Of a stretch of 64,000 nt of DNA, positions 26,247 to 35,197 are shown piece after piece (positions within the stretch are counted from its first letter, which is position 1; every line of letters begins with the position of its first letter). The translations under genes were made by a program, and so were the position numbers. The notes beneath the pieces were generated by a model that was given only the letters and a program-made list of their open reading frames with translations, had not been told where the DNA came from and did no database searches. Location of the stretch: NCBI RefSeq assembly GCF_900114765.1, contig NZ_FOUD01000001.1, forward strand, positions 1-64,000. The letters run 5' to 3'. Origin of the DNA: Halopseudomonas pachastrellae. GTDB lineage: Bacteria > Pseudomonadota > Gammaproteobacteria > Pseudomonadales > Pseudomonadaceae.

Positions 26247-26942
26247 GTGGGTGAGCGGCCAATTCAACTGGACGATAGCTGGCTGGGCGAGCTGCAGGGC
26301 GAGTTTGAACAGCCGTACATGCAGCAGCTGCGCAGCTTCTTGCAGCAGGAGAAGGCTGCCGGCAAGACAATCTTTCCGCCAGGGCCGCAGGTCTTCAACG
26401 CGCTTAACTCTACGGCGCTGGACCAGGTCCGCGTGGTAATCATCGGTCAGGACCCCTATCACGGCCCGGGGCAGGCCCACGGGCTGAGCTTCTCGGTGCC
26501 GCCCGGTGTGCGCACGCCGCCATCGCTGCAGAATATCTTCAAGGAAATTCATCGCGATTTGGGGTTCCCCATTCCGCCCCATGGCTGCTTGCAGTCCTGG
26601 GCGGAGCAGGGCGTTCTGCTGCTCAATGCGGTGCTGACGGTTGAGCAGGCGCAGGCCGGGTCGCACGCCAAGCGTGGCTGGGAGCGTTTTACCTCCAAGG
26701 TGATAGAGATAATCAACGCGCGCCGCGAGCACTGTGTGTTCCTGCTGTGGGGCAGCTACGCCCAGCGCAAGGGTGAGCAGATTGACCGGCAGCGCCACTG
26801 CGTGCTGACCTCGGTACACCCCTCGCCGCTATCGGCGCACCGCGGGTTCATCGGCAACGGTCATTTCTCTGCCGCCAACCGTTACCTGGTTGAGCACGGC
26901 CTTACCCCTATCGACTGGAGTTTGCCGGCGCTACCCGCCTGA
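26247..26942 (+). CDS. ung: Uracil-DNA glycosylase
   Basis: Ung removes uracil from DNA to start base-excision repair. The 231-residue product has the catalytic water-activating loop [10 protein letters not shown] with Asp69, the uracil-binding NAVLTV segment, and [11 protein letters not shown] with His191. All residues needed are present and the length is normal. The start is GTG 26247, preceded by GGAGGAATAA, which also holds the upstream gene's stop; the two genes are translationally close. Confidence 0.96.
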   Translation: MGERPIQLDDSWLGELQGEFEQPYMQQLRSFLQQEKAAGKTIFPPGPQVFNALNSTALDQVRVVIIGQDPYHGPGQAHGLSFSVPPGVRTPPSLQNIFKEIHRDLGFPIPPHGCLQSWAEQGVLLLNAVLTVEQAQAGSHAKRGWERFTSKVIEIINARREHCVFLLWGSYAQRKGEQIDRQRHCVLTSVHPSPLSAHRGFIGNGHFSAANRYLVEHGLTPIDWSLPALPA

Positions 26943-27000
26943 CCCCTCAGCAGGTTTTGTGCTAAAACGGAACCAGATACCGAGCAAGCTGGAGGCCGTT

Positions 27001-27816
27001 ATGGAGCATGCACTGCAACCCTATACCGCACTGGTTCCGCGCACAGATAAGCTGGTGGTTCAAAAAGCCGGGCATACGGCGCTGGTCACCATCGACAACC
27101 CGCCCGCCAATACCTGGGACTCGGACATGCTGCATGGCTTGCCCGAGTTGCTGGCCCATCTCAATGCCGACCCCGATATCTACGCGTTAGTGCTGACTGG
27201 TCGTGGCGAGCGCTTCTTTTCCGCAGGTGCCGATCTAAAGATGTTTGCCGACGGCGATGCGGCGCGGGCGCGCGAGATGGCGCGCCTGTTCGGGGCTGCT
27301 TTTGAGGCCCTTCGCGACTTTGCCGGGGTGAGCATTGCCGCCATCAATGGTTATGCCATGGGTGGCGGTCTGGAGTGCGCACTGGCCTGCGATATTCGTA
27401 TTGCCGAGCGGCAGGCTCAGCTGGCCTTGCCAGAGGCCGGTGTCGGCTTGCTGCCTTGCGCCGGTGGCACGCAGGCGCTGGCTTGGTTGGTCGGCGAAGG
27501 TTGGGCCAAGCGAATGATTCTGTGCGGTGAGCGGATTGATGGCGTGCGAGCAGAACGCATTGGTCTGGTCCAGGATTGCGTGGAACAGGGCCATGCGGTC
27601 GGCGTGGCGTTGCAGCTGGCGGCGCAGGTCGCACGGCAAAGCCCGGTGGCGGTGCGCTATTGCAAGGAGCTGATTCAGGGCGCGCGCACTCAGCCAGTCA
27701 ATAGCTTGCTTGCCGCCGAGCGCGAGCGCTTCGTCGACCTGTTCGAGCTGGAGGATACCCTGGAAGGGGTGAATGCGTTTCTGGAGAAGAGACCGCCGCA
27801 GTGGACGCGGCGGTGA
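27001..27816 (+). CDS. Enoyl-CoA hydratase/isomerase (crotonase) family protein
   Basis: This 271-residue protein belongs to the crotonase superfamily: TALVTIDNPPANTWDSDM, GRGERFFSAGADLKMFADGD (first oxyanion-hole segment) and INGYAMGGGLECALACDIRIA (second). The residue pair of typical hydratases (two glutamates) is partly kept: LPEAGVGLLPCAGGT has the first, whereas the second position region reads LACDIRIAERQAQLALPE. It could be a hydratase, an isomerase or another acyl-CoA enzyme. ATG 27001 has GGAGG seven bases upstream. It stands alone between ung and the convergent HDOD gene; no other beta-oxidation gene is near. Confidence 0.85.
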   Translation: MEHALQPYTALVPRTDKLVVQKAGHTALVTIDNPPANTWDSDMLHGLPELLAHLNADPDIYALVLTGRGERFFSAGADLKMFADGDAARAREMARLFGAAFEALRDFAGVSIAAINGYAMGGGLECALACDIRIAERQAQLALPEAGVGLLPCAGGTQALAWLVGEGWAKRMILCGERIDGVRAERIGLVQDCVEQGHAVGVALQLAAQVARQSPVAVRYCKELIQGARTQPVNSLLAAERERFVDLFELEDTLEGVNAFLEKRPPQWTRR

Positions 27817-27829
27817 TAGGCTTTTTGCG

Positions 27830-28663
27830 TTAGGCCAGCAACTGCATGGCGGCTTCCATCTCGGCAGACAGGTCTTCGTCTTCCTGTTCATCCGCCGGGT
27901 TCAAGCCAAGCTTGGCAAAGGCGCTGATGCCGCTCCAGTCCATTTGCGCGTACGGGTGCTGGGTGCCTGACAGTGACTGCAGCATGGCAACCTGCACAAT
28001 ATCGGCGTAGTCAACGCTGGCCGAGTTGCGCTGAAAATCCAGATGCTGGGACGGTACGTGGCGCAGAGGTTCGGGGAAGTCCCACGCCTGCAGAATGCGG
28101 TCACCCAGTAGTGGGTGAATGCGGTCGATGACCAGATTCAGGCTGATGGAATCACGCAGCAGTTGGCTGTTTTCCTCGGCATAGCTAAGAATCGGCAGTA
28201 CGCCAATCTGATGCACCAGGCCAGCCAGCGTCGCCTGGTCGGGCTTGAGCTTGGTGTAGTGGCGGCACAGGACATGACTGATCCCGGCAACTTCGGTGCT
28301 GCGGGTCCAGACTTCGCGCATCTTGCGGTCAATGACGTCAGAGGTCGCCTGGAACATTTGCGACATCGCCAGGCCGGTTGCCAGGTTGGCGGTGTAGGCG
28401 ATACCCATGCGGTTGACGGCCATCGACAGGTCGGTGATTTCTTGCCGGCTGCGCAGTAGCGGACTGTTGACCACCTTGATCAGGCGTGCGCTCAGGGCGG
28501 CGTCGTTGCTTATCTCGCGCACCAGGTCAGGAATGCTGACGTCCGGATCTTCGGCGGCTTCGCGCACGCGCAGGGCCACTTCCGGCAGGGTGGGGAGAAC
28601 CAGTTGATCCTTCTCGATGGCTTGCAGCAGCTCATCATGGACACGTTGGGCGAGGTCAGTCAT
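27830..28663 (-). CDS. HDOD-domain signalling protein
   Basis: The 277-residue protein contains an HDOD domain (about 15-215: LPTLPEVALRVREAAEDPDVS, DLVREISNDAALSARLIKVVNSP, AGLVHQIGVLPIL). HDOD is a relative of HD phosphohydrolases without full catalytic residues, used for protein-protein signalling and often tied to c-di-GMP or motility control. The HD-type pair is replaced by HQIG here, consistent with an inactive site. The acidic C-terminal tail (ADEQEDEDLSAEMEAAMQ) is unusual. It lies 21 bases after ygfZ on the same strand and is probably co-transcribed with it. Confidence 0.88.
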   Translation of the reverse strand: MTDLAQRVHDELLQAIEKDQLVLPTLPEVALRVREAAEDPDVSIPDLVREISNDAALSARLIKVVNSPLLRSRQEITDLSMAVNRMGIAYTANLATGLAMSQMFQATSDVIDRKMREVWTRSTEVAGISHVLCRHYTKLKPDQATLAGLVHQIGVLPILSYAEENSQLLRDSISLNLVIDRIHPLLGDRILQAWDFPEPLRHVPSQHLDFQRNSASVDYADIVQVAMLQSLSGTQHPYAQMDWSGISAFAKLGLNPADEQEDEDLSAEMEAAMQLLA

Positions 28664-28684
28664 GTCTTGTCCCTTGTCGTTCTG

Positions 28685-29686
28685 TTATTCGGCTTCGGCG
28701 GCGGCCAAGGTCTGCTCGTAGGGCAGTTCGCTTAATGTAAGCAGCGGGCCGTCGGTTGCGCCCAGACTCAATGTTTCCAATTGTGCCGCATCCTTCTGCA
28801 AAACAGCCAGCAATTCCACGGCCTTGTGGCCGCGTGCGGCGATGACTACCTCGCCAACGGCCTTGCCGCTGTCGCGGTCAACTACCTCTGTACCGGGTTT
28901 GGGCGGTGCATCGCCCGCCATCAGCAGTCGATACATACGGCGCTTGAGTTTGCCCAGATACTGCATGCGCGCAACGATTTCCTGGCCGGTGTAGCAGCCT
29001 TTGCGAAAGCTCACACCGCCCAGGTGCTGCAGGTTGAGCATCTGGGGAATGAAGGTTTCCAGCGTTGGCCCGGTCACCTGGCCGATGCCGCTCTGAATCT
29101 GTCGCAGTTGCCACTGGTTGGCGCTGACCAGTGAGGCGTGATCGGTCAGCGTCTGCAGCAGTGCTTCGGCTTCGGCAATCGGCGTCCAGATGGCGTAGGC
29201 CGCGCCCGGCAGGCGCAGGGCAATGCTGTCGCCCGCGCGGCTGACGCCGTTGTCCTCGGCGGGTGGCTGGAAGCCGGCCGCAGTCAGTGCCTGCTCGGCT
29301 TGCTCGCCCCACAGGCCAAAGCCCGCCCAGTTGTCGCTTTGATCGGCCAGTTGGCATTGGCGGTAGAGGGCGGCGTACTTGCCCAGGTCGGCCAATTGCG
29401 GGGCGACCAGTTCGCGCGCCAGGCTCAGCAGCATGCCGTCGGCTGTGCGCCAGATGCGAAAGCTCGACTGCATGCGCCCCTTGGGGTTGCAGCGTGCGCC
29501 CAGGCTGCTGTGCGCCTGGTCCAGCTCACGCAGGTCGCAGGTAACTTGCCCCTGGAGGAATTTGTCGGCGTCACCGCCGGTCACACTGATCAGGCCCTGA
29601 TGCTCGAGCAGACTGAGGCCTGTGGCGAAGTCGCTGCTGTCGCTCGCCTCGGCAAAGTGGTTGGCAAGCTCGGCGTGTAAGGTCAT
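28685..29686 (-). CDS. ygfZ: Folate-binding YgfZ, iron-sulfur cluster repair protein
   Basis: YgfZ is a GcvT-like tetrahydrofolate-binding protein needed for activity of some iron-sulfur enzymes such as MiaB, especially in oxidative stress. The 333-residue product has the diagnostic KGCYTGQEIVARMQYLGKLKRR with the essential cysteine. Folate-binding GcvT segments are spread through the chain (LISVTGGDADKFLQGQVTCD near 32). The gene is divergent from sdhE, with 138 bases between. Its length and motif are normal. Confidence 0.93.
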   Translation of the reverse strand: MTLHAELANHFAEASDSSDFATGLSLLEHQGLISVTGGDADKFLQGQVTCDLRELDQAHSSLGARCNPKGRMQSSFRIWRTADGMLLSLARELVAPQLADLGKYAALYRQCQLADQSDNWAGFGLWGEQAEQALTAAGFQPPAEDNGVSRAGDSIALRLPGAAYAIWTPIAEAEALLQTLTDHASLVSANQWQLRQIQSGIGQVTGPTLETFIPQMLNLQHLGGVSFRKGCYTGQEIVARMQYLGKLKRRMYRLLMAGDAPPKPGTEVVDRDSGKAVGEVVIAARGHKAVELLAVLQKDAAQLETLSLGATDGPLLTLSELPYEQTLAAAEAE

Positions 29687-29773
29687 ACCGTCGTTGTTCC
29701 CTTGGTGTGTGGTGGTACATCATAGGGCGCAGGGCGGGTGCTTGTCAGGCGCCGCTTGCTGCTATCTTGTCGT

Positions 29774-29779
29774 TATAAT
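29774..29779 (+). promoter_or_regulatory. Candidate -10 of the sdhE promoter
   Basis: A perfect TATAAT lies 45 bases before the sdhE start in the ygfZ-sdhE divergent gap. No good -35 hexamer is found at 16-18 bases, so the promoter may be weak or helped by an activator. The GAGAAT and GCAAT text just after it is AT-rich compared with surroundings. Confidence 0.4.
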
Positions 29780-29824
29780 GAGAATTGCAATGCGCAGTTC
29801 AATTCTCAGCTTGTGGAGTTGCCG

Positions 29825-30079
29825 ATGTCGGCCGATATAGAAATGAAACGTTTGTTCTGGCACAGCCGTCGCGGCATGCTGGAGCTTGATGTGCTGCTGG
29901 TGCCTTTTCTGCAGGAGGCATACCCGACGCTGGATGCAGCCGACCAGGCCCGTTACCGTCAACTGCTTGAGTGTGAAGATCAGGATATGTTCGGCTGGTT
30001 TATGCAGCGTGGTGAGCCTGATGACCCGGATCTGCGCCGTATCGTGAGGATGATTCTGGACCGTGTACAGCCAAACTGA
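29825..30079 (+). CDS. sdhE: SdhE, FAD assembly factor for succinate dehydrogenase
   Basis: This 84-residue protein matches SdhE/YgfY ([21 protein letters not shown]), with the conserved RRGMLELD signature that promotes covalent FAD attachment to SdhA and FrdA. GGAG lies seven bases before ATG 29825; an upstream in-frame start at 29738 is unsupported. The ygfX gene overlaps its last 17 bases, the usual sdhE-ygfX pairing, once described as a CptB-CptA antitoxin-toxin pair acting on the cytoskeleton; the FAD role is the better supported one. Confidence 0.94.
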   Translation: MSADIEMKRLFWHSRRGMLELDVLLVPFLQEAYPTLDAADQARYRQLLECEDQDMFGWFMQRGEPDDPDLRRIVRMILDRVQPN

Positions 30080-30515
30080 ATATCTGTTGCTCCAACGCCA
30101 GCCGTCGCGCTGGATGGCGCTGGTGTTGCTGTTGAGCAGCCTGCTGGCCTGCCTGGGCGTTTTCAACAGCGCCCTGTCGCTCTGGCCCAGCCTGCTGTGC
30201 GTTGGCCTGGTGCTGCTGTACGGTGGCTGGGTCTGGCCGCGGCAGGTCAGTCTGCGCCACCCGCATTCGGTGACCGGGCTGCGGTTTGACAGTGAAGGCT
30301 GGCATATCCTGCGCCGCGACGGCTCCGAGGTGGCGGCGCGGCTACTGGCCGATACCTACGTCAGCGCCATGCTGACGGTTGTGCGTCTGCGCGAGCAGGG
30401 GCGCTGGTGCCCTGTGTCGGTGGTGCTGCCGGCGGACGCAGCCTCCGAGGAGAGCCTGCGCCGATTGCGGTTACGGCTGCGCTTCAGTCGCCAGCGCTGG
30501 GTGGCGGCAGAATAG
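30063..30515 (+). CDS. ygfX: YgfX (CptA-like) inner membrane protein
   Basis: This 150-residue protein has two adjacent membrane helices (about 17-37, [18 protein letters not shown], and 40-60, [17 protein letters not shown]) and a soluble C-terminal part with basic residues. It is encoded directly with sdhE, as in E. coli, where it was reported to bind cytoskeletal proteins MreB and FtsZ. The start is GTG 30063 inside sdhE. Its 3' end overlaps the 3' end of nadB on the other strand by 32 bases. Confidence 0.8.
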   Translation: MYSQTEYLLLQRQPSRWMALVLLLSSLLACLGVFNSALSLWPSLLCVGLVLLYGGWVWPRQVSLRHPHSVTGLRFDSEGWHILRRDGSEVAARLLADTYVSAMLTVVRLREQGRWCPVSVVLPADAASEESLRRLRLRLRFSRQRWVAAE

Positions 30516-32097
30516 TATCCAGTGCCTCTTCCAGCTGCGCCGGATAGTCCAGGGTGTAATGCAGGCCGCGGCTTTCGTTGCGCTGCATGGCTGAGCGGAT
30601 AATCAGGTCGGCAACCACCGCAAGGTTACGCAGCTCCAGCAGGTCACGGCTGACCCGATAGTTGCTGTAGAACTCGTGGATTTCTGCCAGCAACAAGTCC
30701 ACCCGGTGCTTGGCCCGCTGCAGGCGCTTGGATGTGCGCACAATGCCCACGTAGTCCCACATGAAGCGCCGCAGCTCATCCCAGTTGTGCGAAATGATCA
30801 CGTCCTCGTCCGAGTCGGTTACCTGGCTCTCGTCCCAGTTTGGCAGCGCGGTCGGCATCTCGGTGCTGGCCAGGCGCTCAAGGATGTCACGGCTCGCGGC
30901 GCGGCCATAGACAATACACTCAAGCAGCGAGTTGCTGGCCATGCGGTTGGCGCCGTGCAGTCCGGTGAAACTGGTCTCGCCAATGGCGTAGAGCTGCTCC
31001 AGGTCGGTGCGCCCGCTGCTGTCCACCATCACGCCGCCGCAGGTGTAGTGGGCTGCCGGGACCACGGGGATGGGCTCGCGGGTGATGTCGATGCCAAATG
31101 CCAGGCAGCGTTCGTGCACGGTTGGAAAGTGGCTGCGAATGAACTCGGCTGGCTTGTGGGTGATGTCCAGATAAACACAGTCCAGACCCAGGCGTTTCAT
31201 TTCATGGTCGATGGCGCGGGCGACGATGTCGCGCGGTGCCAGTTCGGCGCGCTCGTCAAAGCGCGGCATGAAGCGTTCACCGTTGGGCAGGCGCAGCAGG
31301 GCGCCTTCGCCGCGTAGCGCTTCGGTAATCAGAAAGCTCTTTGCCTTGGGGTGGTACAGGCAGGTGGGGTGGAACTGGTTGAATTCCATGTTGGCGACAC
31401 GGCAGCCCGCGCGCCAGGCCATGGCAATGCCGTCGCCGGAGGCGCTGTCCGGGTTGCTGGTGTATAGATACACCTTGCTCGCGCCGCCGGTGGCCAGCAC
31501 GGTAAAGCGCGCGGCGACGGTTTCAACGTGCCCGCTTGAGCGGTTGAGTACATAGGCGCCCAGACACAGGTTGCCGTCGCGACCGAGTTTCTTGCTGGTG
31601 ATCAGGTCAACGGCCACGCGGTTGTCCAGCAACTCAATGTTGCTGTGCTCTTCGGCCCGTTTCAGCAGGGTATTGAAGATGGCCGCGCCGGTAGCGTCGG
31701 CGGCGTGAATGATGCGTCGGTGGCTGTGGCCACCCTCGCGCGTGAGGTGAAAGTCGTCGGCCTCGCTGCCGTCTTCGCGTCGCTCGCGGGTAAAGGGCAC
31801 GCCTTGCTCCACCAGCCAGCCGATGGCATCCCGGCTGTCTCCGACAATCTGACGTACCGCATCTTCGTGGCACAGGCCGCCGCCGGCGATCAGGGTGTCC
31901 TGGACATGGGCATCTACGGTGTCGGCATCGTCGAGCACTGCCGCTACACCACCCTGGGCCCAGAAGGTAGAGCCTTCGGAAAGCTGGCCCTTGCTCAGTA
32001 CGGCCACCCGCAAATCGCTGGCCAGGTGCAGGGCGAGGGTCAGGCCGGCAGCGCCGCTGCCGATGACCAGTACGTCGTATTGGCGTTGTTGCGTCAT
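30484..32097 (-). CDS. nadB: L-aspartate oxidase
   Basis: NadB is the FAD enzyme that turns L-aspartate into iminoaspartate, the first step of NAD synthesis, working with NadA. The 537-residue product has the dinucleotide fold [18 protein letters not shown], then [22 protein letters not shown]-type text ([14 protein letters not shown]), [13 protein letters not shown] and the cap region typical of the succinate dehydrogenase flavoprotein family. ATG 32097 gives the usual N-terminus ([11 protein letters not shown]); the in-frame start at 32145 adds 16 residues. A -10 TATACT on the minus strand (32264-32269) with TTGTGC (32285-32290) could be its promoter. Confidence 0.95.
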   Translation of the reverse strand: MTQQRQYDVLVIGSGAAGLTLALHLASDLRVAVLSKGQLSEGSTFWAQGGVAAVLDDADTVDAHVQDTLIAGGGLCHEDAVRQIVGDSRDAIGWLVEQGVPFTRERREDGSEADDFHLTREGGHSHRRIIHAADATGAAIFNTLLKRAEEHSNIELLDNRVAVDLITSKKLGRDGNLCLGAYVLNRSSGHVETVAARFTVLATGGASKVYLYTSNPDSASGDGIAMAWRAGCRVANMEFNQFHPTCLYHPKAKSFLITEALRGEGALLRLPNGERFMPRFDERAELAPRDIVARAIDHEMKRLGLDCVYLDITHKPAEFIRSHFPTVHERCLAFGIDITREPIPVVPAAHYTCGGVMVDSSGRTDLEQLYAIGETSFTGLHGANRMASNSLLECIVYGRAASRDILERLASTEMPTALPNWDESQVTDSDEDVIISHNWDELRRFMWDYVGIVRTSKRLQRAKHRVDLLLAEIHEFYSNYRVSRDLLELRNLAVVADLIIRSAMQRNESRGLHYTLDYPAQLEEALDTILPPPSAGD

Positions 32098-32263
32098 ATC
32101 TTCATTCAACTGCAGGGTGATCTGAATGCCCAGGGGAGCGCTCACGCGTGCATCTTTGGCGTTGTATGTACGACCGATGGCGTTGCTGGGGGCGGTCGCC
32201 TGCGGCTGGCTGCTTCGGCCTTTTGTTGGTGCAGGGGCGGATGGAATTAGTCAGCACTTCCCT

Positions 32264-32290
32264 AGTATATAGAAGCCCGCTGCCGCACAA
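32264..32290 (-). promoter_or_regulatory. Candidate nadB promoter
   Basis: On the minus strand TTGTGC (32290-32285) and TATACT (32269-32264) stand 15 bases apart, about 165 bases before the nadB start. The spacing is short and the leader long, so this is tentative. Confidence 0.35.
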
Positions 32291-32361
32291 TACTGCCACC
32301 CATGGGTGAGTGCGCCTGTGCCCACCTGCTGGCAGGATGCTGGCAATATGCACTCATGGGG

Positions 32362-32389
32362 GAACTTTTTGCCGACAGCGACGTTCCTA
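32362..32389 (+). promoter_or_regulatory. Sigma-E (AlgU)-type promoter 1 of algU
   Basis: GAACTT (32362-32367) is followed after 17 bases by TCCTA (32385-32389), close to the consensus GAACTT-N16-TCTGA used by AlgU/RpoE. It lies about 90 bases before the algU start. The -10 match is partial, so this one is weaker than the second site. Confidence 0.55.
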
Positions 32390-32411
32390 CTGCTGTACCT
32401 GAGTGAGGGGA

Positions 32412-32438
32412 GAACTTTTGGTTACATCCTGTGTCTAC
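32412..32438 (+). promoter_or_regulatory. Sigma-E (AlgU)-type promoter 2 of algU
   Basis: GAACTT (32412-32417), a 16-base spacer and TCTAC (32434-32438) match the RpoE-family consensus well. It is about 40 bases before the algU start. With the first site it implies positive autoregulation of the algU-muc operon, as known in Pseudomonas aeruginosa. These sites fill much of the 382-base nadB-algU gap; the rest shows no gene. Confidence 0.75.
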
Positions 32439-32479
32439 GATAACAAGTCCGGTCGCGGGCCCTGCAGAGTGAATTCGCC

Positions 32480-33055
32480 ATGACAGGGCAGAGTGACCAG
32501 CAACTGGTTGAACGAGTTCAGAAAGGGGACAAGCGCGCCTTTGATCTGTTGGTACTCAAGTATCAGCACAAGATCCTCGCGCTGGTGACGCGCTTCGTGC
32601 ACGACAGTCATGAAGCGCAGGATGTGGCCCAGGAGGCTTTCATCAAGGCGTACCGCGCGCTGGCCAACTTTCGTGGTGACAGTGCGTTTTATACATGGCT
32701 GTACCGCATCGCGATTAACACCGCGAAGAATTATCTGGTCGCCCGCAACCGTCGGCCGCCGGATTCGGACATCGCCGCTGATGAGGCTGAGTATTACGAG
32801 GGTGACAGCATCCTCAAGGATATTCATTCCCCTGAACGCGAGATGTTGCGCGACGAAATCGAGCAGGTAGTGAACAAAACCCTCGAACAGTTGCCTGATG
32901 ATTTAAGAACAGCGTTAACCCTGCGTGAGTTTGAAGGGTTGAGCTACGAAGACATTGCCAACGTGATGGATTGTCCGGTCGGGACAGTTCGCTCCCGGAT
33001 CTTCCGGGCTCGTGAGGCAATAGATAAAGCCCTGAAACCGCTACTCGAAGCGTGA
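32480..33055 (+). CDS. algU: RNA polymerase sigma factor AlgU (RpoE/sigma-22)
   Basis: This 191-residue ECF sigma factor controls envelope stress and exopolysaccharide genes. Region 2 is FDLLVLKYQHKILALVTRFVHD with FIKAYRALANFRGDSAFYTW for -10 recognition. Region 4 ends in LREFEGLSYEDIANVMDCPVG and TVRSRIFRAREAIDKAL, which binds the -35. Both sets match AlgU closely. It heads algU-mucABCD and is held inactive by MucA at the membrane. Two sigma-E-type promoters lie just upstream. Only a weak ribosome site (GAG) precedes ATG 32480. Confidence 0.97.
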   Translation: MTGQSDQQLVERVQKGDKRAFDLLVLKYQHKILALVTRFVHDSHEAQDVAQEAFIKAYRALANFRGDSAFYTWLYRIAINTAKNYLVARNRRPPDSDIAADEAEYYEGDSILKDIHSPEREMLRDEIEQVVNKTLEQLPDDLRTALTLREFEGLSYEDIANVMDCPVGTVRSRIFRAREAIDKALKPLLEA

Positions 33056-33110
33056 TCGGCAACAGGGTGCAACGCAGTGAGCCCTATGGGCCAACAGCAG
33101 AGGTAAAGCA

Positions 33111-33743
33111 ATGAGAAACGAAGTCTTGCAGGAGTCTCTTTCCGCTCTCATGGACAACGAGGCTGATGAACTGGAAGTGCGCCGTGTTCTCCAGGCAGCT
33201 GATCAGGATCCGGCACTGCGTAGTACCTGGGCGCGCTACCAGATGGCACGCTCGGTGATGCACAAGGAGCCCTGGCAGGGTTCAGTCGACCTGTCCGCGG
33301 GTATTGCTGCCGCGCTGCAGGACGAGCCGGCGCTGCAAATGGAGCCCGAGCAGGCTGCGCCTGCTGCCGCTCAAGGCTCTGTGTTGTGGCGTAACTTCGG
33401 CCGGATGGCCGTGGCCGCGTCGGTCACACTGGCTGTTCTGGTCGGCGTACGCATGGTCAACCAGGGCGATGCACCGACTCAGCCGATGACAGCAGCGAAC
33501 AGCCCGGCGCCGTCCATGCTCCAGGCCAACCCGGCTGCTCGCACTGGTGCCGTACTTGCAGGTTACTCGCAAAACGGTGCTGCCGTGACGGCTGCCGAGC
33601 CGCTGGCGCCGGCCCAAGCGCCGTCGGCGTGGCATGAGCAGCGCATCAGCCGCTACCTGCGTGAGCACGCAGAGGCGGGTGCCCAGTCCAACACGCCCCA
33701 GCTGGTGCCTTATGCCCGCGCGGCGAGCATGGAAGGTCGCTAG
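33111..33743 (+). CDS. mucA: Anti-sigma factor MucA
   Basis: The 210-residue MucA/RseA protein holds AlgU at the inner face of the membrane. The N-terminal sigma-binding part is MRNEVLQESLSALMDNEADELE and onward to about residue 80; a single membrane segment (about 103-121, MAVAASVTLAVLVGVRMV) leads to a periplasmic tail of about 90 residues that MucB binds. The frame is intact, with no truncation like those of mucoid cystic-fibrosis strains. It begins 55 bases after algU and shares one base with the mucB start. Confidence 0.93.
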   Translation: MRNEVLQESLSALMDNEADELEVRRVLQAADQDPALRSTWARYQMARSVMHKEPWQGSVDLSAGIAAALQDEPALQMEPEQAAPAAAQGSVLWRNFGRMAVAASVTLAVLVGVRMVNQGDAPTQPMTAANSPAPSMLQANPAARTGAVLAGYSQNGAAVTAAEPLAPAQAPSAWHEQRISRYLREHAEAGAQSNTPQLVPYARAASMEGR

Positions 33744-34699
33744 TGGTGAAGTGGTCGCTTTGCCTTGCCTCTGCCGCGGTGCTGATGTCAGCGCCGCTGG
33801 CCCAGGCGAAAGATGCGGGACAATGGCTGCGCGGCATGGCCGATGCAGTGGATCAACAGAGTTACAGCGGAGCGTTCGTTTACGAGCGCTCCGGCAGTTT
33901 CAGCACCCACCATATCTGGCATCGCGCCGATGAAGACGGCGTTACCGAGCGCCTGCTCCGGGCTGACGGTGATCCGCAGGAGTGGCTACGGCGTGATGGC
34001 CGGCTGCAATGTGCTACCTCCTTCGCTAACGTGTCCGACTGGCACGCAACTGCCCCCCAACAGATCGATCCCGCCCGTCTTGAGCGTTGGTACGCTTTCG
34101 AGGTGCTGGGTGGTACGCGCGTCGCGGATCGCCAGGCAACGGTGGTGGCGCTCAAGCCGAGAGATCCGTTCCGTTACGCCTATGAGCTGTATCTGGACGA
34201 AGACACCGGCTTGTTGCTCAAGTCCTTGCTGATCAACGAGCGCAATGCCTTGCTGGAACGCTTCCAGTTTGTTGACGTGGATTTCACCGAGCTGAGTGAC
34301 GCGTCGCTGGAAGCTGGTTCGCGCTGCCTCTCGCTGGAAGCGGCAGAGCCCGAAAAGTTGGTCGACGACTCTGGCTGGCTGCCAGGCTGGCTGCCGCCGG
34401 GCTACAGCGCCGGTGAATCCATGGTTCGCGCGCTCTCCGCTGGTGAGCCCCCGGTCATGACCCAGGTCTACAGCGATGGTCTGGCGCGCTTTACCGTATT
34501 TGTCGAGCCGCTGGGCGAGGAACGTCTGGCCGATAACCTGGCTGCTCAGCTGGGGCCGACGGTGGCCATCAGTCGTCGGCTGCAGGTGGAAGGGCAGGAC
34601 TATCTGGCGACCATCGTCGGTGAAATTCCGCCAGCGACGGCCGAGCGTATTGCTGCCTCCTTCCCGCATGCCGCCGTGGCAGTAGAGGCCACGCCGTGA
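33743..34699 (+). CDS. mucB: Periplasmic regulator MucB
   Basis: MucB/RseB binds the periplasmic tail of MucA and shields it from AlgW cleavage until lipid or outer-membrane signals arrive. The 318-residue product opens with a signal peptide (about 1-22, ending SAPLAQAKDA) and shows the two RseB lobes: LRGMADAVDQQSYSGAFVYER in the LolA-like N-terminal domain and DSGWLPGWLPPGYSAGES opening the smaller C-terminal domain. GTG 33743 overlaps the mucA stop by one base; the next codon, GTG 33746, could also serve. Confidence 0.93.
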   Translation: MVKWSLCLASAAVLMSAPLAQAKDAGQWLRGMADAVDQQSYSGAFVYERSGSFSTHHIWHRADEDGVTERLLRADGDPQEWLRRDGRLQCATSFANVSDWHATAPQQIDPARLERWYAFEVLGGTRVADRQATVVALKPRDPFRYAYELYLDEDTGLLLKSLLINERNALLERFQFVDVDFTELSDASLEAGSRCLSLEAAEPEKLVDDSGWLPGWLPPGYSAGESMVRALSAGEPPVMTQVYSDGLARFTVFVEPLGEERLADNLAAQLGPTVAISRRLQVEGQDYLATIVGEIPPATAERIAASFPHAAVAVEATP

Positions 34700-35157
34700 T
34701 TGAAGAGCGCGGGCGTGTGCTGAGTGTGGAGCCCGGTGCTGTTTGGGTTGAAACCGTGCGCAGCAGTACCTGTGGCAACTGTGCCGCCAAGGCAGGTTGC
34801 GGCCAGGAGCTGCTGCAGCGGTTGGGTAGCGGCGGTAGCCGCGGTTTTGTGCGAGCCCTGACCGATCGCCAATGGCAGGTGGGGGATGAGGTGGTTATCG
34901 GTGTGCCCGAGGACGCGCTGGTGCGCGGTGCCTTGTGGGTATACATGATGCCCTTGCTGGCCCTGTTTGTTGTCGCCTTGTCGGCGCAGGCGCTGGGTGG
35001 AAGTGAGCCGCAGGTCATTCTGGCTGCGCTGGCTGGCCTGGCGTTTGGTTTTGTTCTGGTTCGCTGGCACGCCCTGCGGGCTAGTCGTGATCCGCGGTTG
35101 ACGCCTCAGGTCATGGGGGCCGCCGGGTTCTCCGGGGTGCCGCTGACGAACCTGTGA
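34696..35157 (+). CDS. mucC: RseC/MucC family membrane protein
   Basis: This 153-residue protein has a cysteine cluster near the start (SSTCGNCAAKAGCGQELL, four cysteines), a soluble beta-rich part, then two membrane helices (about 78-98, LWVYMMPLLALFVVALSAQAL, and 103-122, VILAALAGLAFGFVLVRW). That is the SoxR-reducing RseC/MucC layout. In enteric bacteria RseC works with the Rsx/Rnf complex to reset SoxR; in Pseudomonas MucC modulates AlgU output. GTG 34696 overlaps the mucB stop (GTGA), so translation is coupled. Confidence 0.92.
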   Translation: MIEERGRVLSVEPGAVWVETVRSSTCGNCAAKAGCGQELLQRLGSGGSRGFVRALTDRQWQVGDEVVIGVPEDALVRGALWVYMMPLLALFVVALSAQALGGSEPQVILAALAGLAFGFVLVRWHALRASRDPRLTPQVMGAAGFSGVPLTNL

Positions 35158-35197
35158 TGTGGGTTGTTGCTAGAAACAAGTGAGGAGTGTGCGACGT

